NCBI GenBank assembly: GCA_050701115.1
Contig: JBOHER010000313.1
Coordinates: 1-18,033, forward strand
From: JBOHER01 sp050701115
Lineage (GTDB): Bacteria > Actinomycetota > Actinomycetes > Mycobacteriales > Pseudonocardiaceae
Direction of reading: 5' to 3'
DNA length: 18,033 bases
Of this stretch, positions 8,384 to 13,929 are shown piece after piece. The position numbers were made by a program, and so were the translations under genes. A model generated the notes under the pieces. That model did no database searches. It was not told the DNA's origin and saw only the letters and a program-made list of their open reading frames with translations. Position 1 is the stretch's first letter, and each line of letters begins with the position of its first letter.

Positions 8384-8504
8384 TCACGCGCCGCGGTAGG
8401 TGCCGAAGGTCCACAGGTTGCCCTGCCGCCGGTCTTGGACCTGGTGGAGCCGAGCATGACGGCGCCACCTCCGGCCATCGCAGTTCGGCGTGCGATGTCG
8501 CCAT
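8384..8504 (-). pseudogene. Remnant of a VOC/glyoxalase-like gene
   Basis: Three short segments in three different minus-strand frames read together as a shrunken VOC-family protein: SHAELRW (8475-8495), then GGGAVMLGSTRSKTGG just downstream, then QGNLWTFGTYRGA and a TGA stop (8384-8425). PhnB/glyoxalase-like VOC proteins carry HAELRxGDGGVMLGS in the middle and DPEGNLWxFGTY at the C-terminus. If this reading is right, the ~50 residues between these motifs are lost and two frameshifts are present. This recognition is from family pattern memory, and each segment alone is short. Confidence 0.5.
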
Positions 8505-8518
8505 CGGCGTTGGGTGCG

Positions 8519-8565
8519 GTGAATGGCGCTTTCACCGCGTCGAACGCACTGATGGCGTCTTTCAG
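8519..8565. repeat. Two degenerate 30-nt repeat units with palindromic cores
   Basis: GTGAATGGCGCTTTCAC (8519-8535) and CTGATGGCGTCTTTCAG (8549-8565) start 30 nt apart and share the TGGCG...TTTCA core. Each is near-palindromic at its ends, GTGA/TCAC in one and CTGA/TCAG in the other, so the end bases differ between units but keep pairing. They lie between the VOC remnant and the ispG stop. I recall similar arrays (GAATGGCGCTTTCAC-like) between genes of Pseudonocardiaceae, but cannot confirm it here. Confidence 0.5.
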
Positions 8566-8566
8566 C

Positions 8567-9718
8567 TCAGCCCACACTAACGGTGGGGCTGCCCGAGCCC
8601 GCACCCTCGCCGGACTCCTCGGCTATCCGCATCGCTTCCTCGATGAGGGTCTCCACGATCTGCGCCTCGGGCACGGTCTTGATGACCTCGCCCTTGACGA
8701 AGATCTGGCCCTTGCCGTTGCCGGACGCCACACCGAGGTCGGCCTCGCGGGCCTCGCCCGGTCCGTTGACCACGCAGCCCATCACGGCGACGCGCAGCGG
8801 CACCTCCATGCCCTCCAGGCCGGCGGTGACCTCGTCGGCCAGCTTGTACACGTCGACCTGGGCGCGCCCGCAGGACGGGCAGGACACGATCTCCAGCTTG
8901 CGGGGGCGGAGGTTGAGCGACTGCAGGATCTGCGCGCCGACCTTGACCTCCTCCACCGGAGGCGCGGACAGCGAGACCCGGATGGTGTCGCCGATGCCCT
9001 CCCGGAGCAACGCGCCGAAGGCCACCGCTGATTTGATGGTGCCCTGGAACGCGGGCCCCGCCTCGGTGACGCCCAGGTGCAACGGATAGTCGCACTGCTC
9101 GGCGAGGATCTCGTAAGCCCGCACCATGACCACGGGGTCGTTGTGCTTGACCGAGATCTTGATGTCGTGGAAGTCGTGCTCGGCGAACAGGCTCGCTTCC
9201 CACAGCGCGGATTCGGCCAATGCCTCAGGTGTCGCCTTGCCGTACTTCCGCATCAGGCGCGGGTCGAGTGAACCCGCGTTGACGCCGATCCGGATCGGCG
9301 TGCCATGGTCGGCGGCCGCCTTGGCGATCTCGGCGACCTTGTCGTCGAACTTCTTGATGTTGCCCGGATTGACCCGGACCGCTGCGCAACCGGCCTCGAT
9401 CGCGGCGAACACGTACTTCGGCTGGAAGTGGATGTCGGCGATCACCGGGATCTGCGACTTCGTGGCGATCGCGGGCAGGGCCTCGGCGTCGTCGGCGCTC
9501 GGGCACGCGACCCGCACGATGTCGCAGCCCGCCGCGGTGAGCTCGGCGATCTGCTGCAAGGTGGCATTGACGTCGGCGGTGACGGTGGTGGTCATCGACT
9601 GCACGGAGATCGGGTGGTCGCTTCCGACCCCCACTGGCCCGACCATGAGCTGTCGGGTCTTCCGGCGCTCGGACAGCACGGGTGGCGGGGTTGCTGGCAA
9701 ACCAAGATCGACGGTCAT
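8567..9718 (-). CDS. ispG: 4-hydroxy-3-methylbut-2-enyl diphosphate synthase
   Basis: IspG (GcpE) converts MEcPP to HMBPP, the penultimate step of the MEP isoprenoid pathway, using a [4Fe-4S] cluster. The cluster ligands are Cys280 and Cys283 (SCPSCGRAQ), Cys315 (MGCVVNGPGE) and Glu322, at an offset of 10 from the E. coli residues. The TIM-barrel half carries VGSDHPISVQSM, ADIHFQPKY and VRVNPGN. I start at the ATG at 9716-9718 because AGAGG lies ~6 nt upstream and MTVDLGLP matches the mycobacterial N-terminus; this gives 383 aa. The longer in-frame start 51 nt upstream is unlikely. It is preceded on the same strand by rip across 145 bp containing a hairpin. Confidence 0.97.
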   Translation of the reverse strand: MTVDLGLPATPPPVLSERRKTRQLMVGPVGVGSDHPISVQSMTTTVTADVNATLQQIAELTAAGCDIVRVACPSADDAEALPAIATKSQIPVIADIHFQPKYVFAAIEAGCAAVRVNPGNIKKFDDKVAEIAKAAADHGTPIRIGVNAGSLDPRLMRKYGKATPEALAESALWEASLFAEHDFHDIKISVKHNDPVVMVRAYEILAEQCDYPLHLGVTEAGPAFQGTIKSAVAFGALLREGIGDTIRVSLSAPPVEEVKVGAQILQSLNLRPRKLEIVSCPSCGRAQVDVYKLADEVTAGLEGMEVPLRVAVMGCVVNGPGEAREADLGVASGNGKGQIFVKGEVIKTVPEAQIVETLIEEAMRIAEESGEGAGSGSPTVSVG

Positions 9719-9770
9719 CGAATCCTCTGCACTCGGTCGCATCGTCGACTCCACGATACCGGCGTGCACC

Positions 9771-9816
9771 CTCGTGAGTGGTTATGGCTGCCAGAGAAAC
9801 AACTTTCACTCACGAG
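9771..9816. repeat. Large inverted repeat between rip and ispG
   Basis: CTCGTGAGTG (9771-9780) and CACTCACGAG (9807-9816) form a perfect 10-bp stem around a 26-nt loop. The loop contains a smaller palindrome, TGGCTGCCA (9785-9793), and GTT/AAC could extend the main stem past a TTT bulge. In the ispG transcript it sits ~50 nt upstream of the start codon. There is no U-tract, so a repetitive extragenic palindrome, mRNA-processing site or attenuator is as likely as a terminator. Confidence 0.75.
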
Positions 9817-9837
9817 AGTGCGGCGGTCCACCAGGCG

Positions 9838-9854
9838 CCTTCCACCCACGAAGG
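9838..9854. repeat. Small hairpin just downstream of rip
   Basis: CCTTC (9838-9842) and GAAGG (9850-9854) pair over 7 nt, 9 nt past the rip stop. It adjoins the larger 9771-9816 inverted repeat, so both may be parts of one composite intergenic repeat. Confidence 0.35.
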
Positions 9855-9863
9855 TGCTGGCTA

Positions 9864-11099
9864 TCAGTTGGGGAACAGCCGGATCGGGTTGACGATGTCC
9901 GCGGTCACGGTGAGCAGGACCACTGCCCCGCCGAGGAACACGATGACCATGGTCACCGCCGACAGCTTGGTGTAGTCCACCGGCCCGGCGGGCGCCTTGC
10001 CGCGCAGCTGGCGGACCTTGTCCCGTACCCGCTCGTACCAGGTGACCGCGATATGACCGCCATCGAGCGGCAGTAGCGGCAGCAGGTTGAACACGCCGAC
10101 GAAGAAGTTCAGGCTGGCCAGCAGCATCAGGAAGACCCACCAGATCCCGGCCTCAACCGCCTCGCCGCCGAGCCTGCTCGCGCCGACCACGCTGACCGGG
10201 GTGTCCTGATCACGCTCCGCGCCGAAGATGGCGTCCACGACCAGCGGGATCTTCTCGGGGAACCGCAACAGGGCGTGCCAGGTGTTGGCGAACATGTCCC
10301 CGGTGAACGCCACGCTGGCCCCCACCGCCTCACCCGGGCCGTACTCGTACCTCATCGGGAAGGTGACGCCGATGGCGCCGACCTCGACGGTCTCGGGTTC
10401 CTCGCCGGCCTCGACGGCCCGCGCGTCCGGGTTGGGGCGAGTGAGCTGCGCGACGTTGACCACCAGCGGCACGATCGTGCCCTGCCGGTCGACCGCGATC
10501 GGGGTGGGGCCCTCGCGCTGCTGGATCTCGTCGGTCACTTCGTCGAAGTTCGCCATCGGCTGCCCGTCCACCGACACGATCACATCGCCGGGCAGCATGC
10601 CTGCCTGCTTGGCCGGCGCCGGATCACCCGGCCGGCAGATCGGGTCGGCCAGCGCCTCCCGGGTCTCGGCGTCCTGCACGCACTGTGACACCGAAGCCAG
10701 CTCGGCCTTGCCGCTGATGTTGGGCAGGAACATGAAGGCGGCCATCAGGTAGAGCACGATGAAGCCGACGATAAAGTGAGTGATCGAGCCGGCCGAGAGC
10801 ACCACCGTGCGCTTCCAGGTGGCGTACCGCCACATCGCCCGCCGGGACTCTTCCGGCGTCACCTCGTCCAGCGCGGTCATACCGGCGATGTCGCAGAACC
10901 CGCCCAGCGGGATCGCCTTGACTCCGTATTCGGTCTCACCGCGCCGGAAGGAGAACAGCGTCGGGCCGAACCCGATGAAGTAGCGGCGAACCTTCATGCC
11001 GAACGCCTTGGCGGTCAGCATGTGCCCGGCCTCGTGCAGCGCGATGGACACACAGATGGCCAGCGCGAACAGCACTACTCCGAAAATGTAGGCGAGCAC
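9864..11099 (-). CDS. rip: Site-2 intramembrane metalloprotease (M50, Rip1-like)
   Basis: A 411-aa intramembrane zinc protease of the RseP/Rip1 family, which cleaves membrane-anchored regulators such as anti-sigma factors. The zinc site is His22-Glu23-xx-His26 (LHEAGH) in the first helix, with the third ligand Asp346 in LPLLPLDGGH. The family segment GFGPTLFSFRRGETEYGVKAIPLGGF follows the first motif. A PDZ-like region lies at ~125-230 (QAGMLPGDVIVSVDGQP), and hydrophobic segments at ~1-25, ~98-122, ~318-345 and ~380-400 give four helices. The GTG start has GGAAGG ~9 nt upstream. Only 4 nt separate it from the dxr stop, so the two are co-transcribed, as in mycobacteria (Rv2870c-Rv2869c). Its substrates are not shown by this window. 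Confidence 0.93.
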   Translation of the reverse strand: MLAYIFGVVLFALAICVSIALHEAGHMLTAKAFGMKVRRYFIGFGPTLFSFRRGETEYGVKAIPLGGFCDIAGMTALDEVTPEESRRAMWRYATWKRTVVLSAGSITHFIVGFIVLYLMAAFMFLPNISGKAELASVSQCVQDAETREALADPICRPGDPAPAKQAGMLPGDVIVSVDGQPMANFDEVTDEIQQREGPTPIAVDRQGTIVPLVVNVAQLTRPNPDARAVEAGEEPETVEVGAIGVTFPMRYEYGPGEAVGASVAFTGDMFANTWHALLRFPEKIPLVVDAIFGAERDQDTPVSVVGASRLGGEAVEAGIWWVFLMLLASLNFFVGVFNLLPLLPLDGGHIAVTWYERVRDKVRQLRGKAPAGPVDYTKLSAVTMVIVFLGGAVVLLTVTADIVNPIRLFPN

Positions 11100-11103
11100 C
11101 TAG

Positions 11104-12330
11104 CTAGTTCCTTCCCAGCTCGGACGCACGGGCACGAGCCCATTGCTCCGCGGCGAGCACGTCGTCGATATCGCGAGGTTCGCCTTGCCATTCGTCGGCG
11201 GCGGCCACTACCTCGGAAACAGTGTCCACAATCGAGGTGAAGCTGGTGTTCTGCGCCAGGAAGGCGGCCACCGCCTCCTCGTTGGCCGCGTTGTACACCG
11301 CGGGCAGGCAGCCACCGATCTTGCCCGCGTGCCGGGCCAACGCGACCGCCGGAAAGGCCTCGCTGTCCAGCGGCTCGAACGTCCACGCCGACGCGGTGTC
11401 CCAGCGACATGGCGGAGCGGCATCGGGCACCCGGTTCGGCCAGTTCAGCGCCAGCGCGATCGGCAGCCGCATGTCCGGCGGGCTGGCCTGCGCGAGCGTG
11501 GAACCGTCGGTGAAGGTCACCATGGAATGCACGATGGACTGGGGGTGCACCACGACGTCGATTTGGTCGTAGGGCACGCCGAAAAGTAGCTGTGCCTCGA
11601 TCAGCTCGAGGCTCTTGTTCACCATGGTCGCCGAATTGACGGTGACCACCGGTCCCATCGCCCAGGTCGGGTGCGCCAGCGCCTGCTCGACCGTGACGTC
11701 GGCCAGTTCGGCCCGGCTGCGCCCGCGGAACGGCCCACCGGACGCGGTCAGCACCAACCGGGCGACCTCGTCCGCCCGGCTGCCGCGCAGGGCCTGGGCC
11801 AACGCGGAGTGCTCGGAGTCCACCGGCACGATCTGGCCCGGTTTGGCCGCCTTGAGCACCAGTGGGCCGCCTGCGACCAGGGACTCCTTGTTGGCCAGCG
11901 CGAGTGTTGCGCCGGTGTCCAGCGCCCGAAGGGTCGGCGCGAGCCCCTGGGAGCCCGGCATGCCGTTGAGCACCACGTCCACCGGGACGGCGTCGATGAG
12001 GTCAACCACCGCGGCAGGCCCCGCGAAGATCCGCGGCACGCGAAAGCCCCCGGTCGAATACCCGCGTCGCTGTGCCTCGGCGTACAGCGCCAACTGCAGG
12101 TCTTCCACCGCGGTCGCCCGCACCACGGCGATCGCCGCGACGGAGTGCGCGATGGCCTGCGCGGCGAGCTGCCGCGGATTCGAGCCGCTGGCCGCGATAC
12201 CGGCGATCCGGAACAGATCGCGGTTGCGTGCCGCGACGTCGAGCGCCTGCCTGCCGATCGAGCCGGTCGAGCCGAGCACGAGCACGGATCGGCGGCCGGT
12301 GGCAGCGGCGAAGGGAGTGAATGAGCTCAT
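11104..12330 (-). CDS. dxr: 1-deoxy-D-xylulose 5-phosphate reductoisomerase
   Basis: Dxr (IspC) rearranges and reduces DXP to MEP with NADPH, the first committed MEP-pathway step and the fosmidomycin target. It shows the nucleotide-binding GSTGSIG at residues 20-26, NGMPGSQG at 122-129, and the metal ligands Asp171 and Glu173 (PVDSEHS) and Glu242 (NKSLELIEA). The substrate loop HPTWAMGP is at 220-227. I chose the ATG at 12328-12330 (408 aa) because AGGTG lies 4 nt upstream. An in-frame GTG two codons earlier overlaps that Shine-Dalgarno. It heads the minus-strand series, 106 bp from the divergent DUF2631 gene. Confidence 0.97.
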   Translation of the reverse strand: MSSFTPFAAATGRRSVLVLGSTGSIGRQALDVAARNRDLFRIAGIAASGSNPRQLAAQAIAHSVAAIAVVRATAVEDLQLALYAEAQRRGYSTGGFRVPRIFAGPAAVVDLIDAVPVDVVLNGMPGSQGLAPTLRALDTGATLALANKESLVAGGPLVLKAAKPGQIVPVDSEHSALAQALRGSRADEVARLVLTASGGPFRGRSRAELADVTVEQALAHPTWAMGPVVTVNSATMVNKSLELIEAQLLFGVPYDQIDVVVHPQSIVHSMVTFTDGSTLAQASPPDMRLPIALALNWPNRVPDAAPPCRWDTASAWTFEPLDSEAFPAVALARHAGKIGGCLPAVYNAANEEAVAAFLAQNTSFTSIVDTVSEVVAAADEWQGEPRDIDDVLAAEQWARARASELGRN

Positions 12331-12356
12331 CGGCACCTATTCTCGCCGATGGCGAA

Positions 12357-12382
12357 CTTGGGTGGTCGGCCAGCCGCCCAAG
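12357..12382. promoter_or_regulatory. Inverted repeat in dxr/DUF2631 divergent promoter region
   Basis: CTTGGGTGG (12357-12365) and CCGCCCAAG (12374-12382) are 9-base arms with one T/C mismatch that becomes G-U in RNA, over an 8-nt spacer. The repeat is central in the 106 bp between the divergent starts, so it could be an operator serving dxr-rip or the DUF2631 gene. I see no convincing -35/-10 pair to fix its position relative to a promoter. Confidence 0.45.
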
Positions 12383-12423
12383 CCGGTATGGGATCATTTC
12401 GGCGAAGATTCGCTGATGCGCCC

Positions 12424-12430
12424 AGGAGGA
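12424..12430 (+). promoter_or_regulatory. Ribosome binding site deciding the DUF2631 start
   Basis: AGGAGGA lies 6 nt before the GTG at 12437. This favours the GTG over the in-frame ATG at 12416, which would put the Shine-Dalgarno inside the gene. Confidence 0.8.
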
Positions 12431-12436
12431 GAGATC

Positions 12437-12709
12437 GTGGCGGCTACCAAGGAGCTCGAGAAGTCCGAGCCGGCGGGTAACGGCGCTGTTGATCCCCGGG
12501 ACGAGCCGTCGGCCGAGTGGGGCTGGCACGGGTCCTTCCCCAACGCGGTTCAGTTCATGGGCTGGTCCATCGCGATCGTGTTGCTGGCAATGCAGATCGG
12601 CCCGCACCAGAGCAGGACCGAGGACTACTGGCTGATCGGCACCGCGCTGACCATCATTGCCGCGCTGGTCTGGGACCTACGCAGGCGTCGCACCGCCTGG
12701 CGCCGCTGA
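12437..12709 (+). CDS. Small DUF2631-like two-helix membrane protein
   Basis: A 90-aa protein of unknown function with two predicted transmembrane segments, FMGWSIAIVLLAMQIG (residues ~40-55) and YWLIGTALTIIAALVWDL (~63-80), an acidic N-terminus with DEPSAEWGWHG, and a basic C-terminal tail RRRRTAWRR. The EPSAEWGW motif and the layout resemble the actinobacterial DUF2631 family. The GTG start is fixed by a strong Shine-Dalgarno. It is divergent from dxr and converges on a 52-aa gene. Confidence 0.8.
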   Translation: MAATKELEKSEPAGNGAVDPRDEPSAEWGWHGSFPNAVQFMGWSIAIVLLAMQIGPHQSRTEDYWLIGTALTIIAALVWDLRRRRTAWRR

Positions 12710-12745
12710 TCGCTCACCGGCAGGCCCAGGCGGTCAAGAATGGGC

Positions 12746-12771
12746 GCAGCGCTGCTCAGGCACTGCGCTGC
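12746..12771. terminator. Hairpin between convergent small genes
   Basis: GCAGCGC (12746-12752) and GCGCTGC (12765-12771) pair perfectly over 12 nt, 36 nt past the DUF2631 stop and overlapping the 3' end of the convergent small gene. There is no U-tract. Its location suits a bidirectional terminator. Confidence 0.4.
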
Positions 12772-12914
12772 AGCTGCGGCAACTTCGCCAGTAGACGCTT
12801 GATCGCCCGCTGCATATCGGCTTCGTCGTGCCCGAAGTCGGACAAGTACGACCGCAGCGCCGAGATAAGCAGGGCCAGCTCATCTTCTGTGACTTCGATC
12901 ACATGGTTGTCCAT
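12756..12914 (-). CDS. Small conserved-looking hypothetical protein, 52 aa
   Basis: I do not recognise a named family. The ATG at 12912-12914 gives 52 aa; an in-frame start nine codons earlier is possible but would add a poor-quality segment. The protein is acidic at the front (MDNHVIEVTEDELALL) and then alternates hydrophobic and charged residues in a probable two-helix arrangement (ALRSYLSDFGHDEADMQRAIKRLLAKL). That balanced composition, unlike the Arg/Ala-rich shadows seen elsewhere, is the main reason to believe it. A weak GTGGAT lies upstream. It would originally have lain directly downstream of rlmN on the same strand, before the accessory block came between them. Confidence 0.65.
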   Translation of the reverse strand: MDNHVIEVTEDELALLISALRSYLSDFGHDEADMQRAIKRLLAKLPQLQRSA

Positions 12915-12987
12915 GCATCCACGGTAGCGCCCGTCGGTCACGTTTCGAGGGAAAGTCGTCGGCGAGTTTCCCCTCGGATGGGCGGTC

Positions 12988-13023
12988 TCAGCCTTCCGCC
13001 GCGAGTTGGCCGCAGCCGGCGGC
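12988..13023 (-). repeat. Left direct repeat: orphan copy of rlmN 3' end
   Basis: These 36 bases read, on the minus strand, AAGCGQLAAEG and a TGA stop. The last 12 codons of rlmN at 17717-17752 read AAACGQLAAEG and TGA. Identity is 32/36, all four differences are C/G swaps, three are synonymous, and similarity stops at the repeat ends. It has no gene body upstream; the preceding DNA is the 3' end of the TetR gene. It looks like the att-type scar of an insertion at the 3' end of rlmN. Confidence 0.8.
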
Positions 13024-13052
13024 GGTCGTGCGGGCTCGTTTCCAGCCGGCGC

Positions 13053-13619
13053 TCATCGGAACAGGGGGGCGATCTCGGTGACGACCTGGTCGAGAGGGTC
13101 GGCGCTGCGTTCGGCGCGGCAGAGGATGACGGCTCCTTCGATGGCGGCGACGGCCAGGGTGGCCAGGCGTCGGGCGCGATCGGCGGGAACGCCGTTGGCC
13201 ACGAGCAGGTCGCGCAGCTTGTCGTGCCAGCACGCGAAAATCTCGCGGACCACGCCGGAGGCTTCGGGCAGGTCTTCGCGATTGTCCACGGCGAGCGCCA
13301 CTACCGGGCAACCTGCCCGGTAGTCACTGTCAACAAGCAACTGCTTCCACAACCCGACGAATCGCTGCAGCGCCGTGTGCGAATCAGCGTCGTTCACCAC
13401 CTGGTCGATCAACGCGCCGATGTAGTCACCGGCTTGGCGGACCGCGCTGACGATCAGCTCGTTCCGGCCGCCGGGGAAGTGGTGATACACCGAGCCACGC
13501 GGGGCCCCGCTGTGGGACAGGACGGCGTCGATGCTGACGCCGGATGGTCCTCGCTCCCGCAGCAACGCGACCGTGCTGTCCAGCATCCGCTGGCGGCTTT
13601 GCCCTGGCTTGCGTCCCAT
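13053..13619 (-). CDS. TetR family transcriptional regulator (LmrA/YxaF-like)
   Basis: A 188-aa one-component repressor. The N-terminal helix-turn-helix is VSIDAVLSHSGAPRGSVYHHF, at about residues 27-47, followed by PGGRNELI, which is typical of the LmrA/YxaF branch. The C-terminal ligand and dimer domain carries YRAGCPVVALAV and AIEGAVILCRAERS. I start at the ATG at 13617-13619 because GGAGGT is 4 nt upstream; two earlier in-frame starts would place this site within the gene. It is divergent from the broken tautomerase and the molybdopterin oxidoreductase, with operator-like repeats between, so it probably represses both itself and that unit. The inducing ligand is unknown. It lies just inside the left rlmN repeat. 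Confidence 0.9.
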   Translation of the reverse strand: MGRKPGQSRQRMLDSTVALLRERGPSGVSIDAVLSHSGAPRGSVYHHFPGGRNELIVSAVRQAGDYIGALIDQVVNDADSHTALQRFVGLWKQLLVDSDYRAGCPVVALAVDNREDLPEASGVVREIFACWHDKLRDLLVANGVPADRARRLATLAVAAIEGAVILCRAERSADPLDQVVTEIAPLFR

Positions 13620-13623
13620 GCCC

Positions 13624-13629
13624 ACCTCC
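13624..13629 (-). promoter_or_regulatory. Ribosome binding site deciding the TetR start
   Basis: GGAGGT on the minus strand, 4 nt before the ATG at 13619. It excludes the longer in-frame starts at 13634 and 13676. Confidence 0.8.
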
Positions 13630-13649
13630 GTCATGGTCGCGGCATAGCC

Positions 13650-13694
13650 TTGACTCGGAACTATATCATGTTGCATAGTTACTCATAAGTAGCT
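13650..13694. promoter_or_regulatory. Overlapping divergent promoters with inverted-repeat operators
   Basis: On the plus strand TTGACT (13650-13655) and CATAGT (13674-13679) are 18 nt apart. On the minus strand TTATGA (13683-13688) and TATAGT (13660-13665) are 17 nt apart. Across them lie two inverted repeats: AACTAT/ATAGTT (13659-13664, 13675-13680) and AGTTACT/AGTAGCT (13677-13683, 13688-13694, one mismatch). A/T richness is unusual for this genome. TetR binding here would block both promoters at once. Box assignments are by eye. Confidence 0.6.
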
Positions 13695-13717
13695 AACGGG
13701 AAAGAGCGGAGGTCGCC

Positions 13718-13929
13718 ATGCCGATGATCGATGTCACCGTTCCGTCCGGCGCACTCGAACCTGCCGCAGCCGGACGGCTGCTGGATGAGCTCGCGACGAT
13801 CCGCGGCGCCGGGAGGGTGCGCGGGACACCGAGTTCTTCCGCGAGATCACCTGGGTGTACCCGCACGAGATCGACTCGGCCCGGCCGGCCGCTCGTGGCG
13901 AACGACCCGACCCAGCAGGAGGGACACCG
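13718..13929 (+). pseudogene. Broken tautomerase-family gene
   Basis: A good Shine-Dalgarno (GGAGGT, 4 nt upstream) and ATG open a frame reading MPMIDVTVPSGALEP and LLDELATI, with the Pro2-type beginning of the 4-oxalocrotonate tautomerase superfamily. Around 13799-13808 the family sequence jumps to another frame and continues REGARDTEFFREITWVYPHE, which fits the next part of that family. After this, about 70 residues expected at the C-terminus are missing, and the oxidoreductase start follows. Taken literally, the first frame encodes a 71-aa hybrid and the second runs open into the oxidoreductase. The leader may still couple translation to that gene. A sequencing error could explain the frameshift but not the missing C-terminus. 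Confidence 0.7.
13917..13923 (+). promoter_or_regulatory. Ribosome binding site of the molybdopterin oxidoreductase
   Basis: AGGAGGG ends 6 nt before the ATG at 13930. It fixes that start against the in-frame upstream extension, which is tautomerase debris. Confidence 0.85.

Noticed and set aside
8378..9031. 217-aa plus-strand open frame
   Set aside because: Covers the VOC relic and repeat units and then the antisense of ispG; no family features.
12988..13311. 107-aa minus-strand open frame ending CGQLAAEG
   Set aside because: Most of it is a shadow of the TetR gene; only its final codons are meaningful, as the rlmN repeat.
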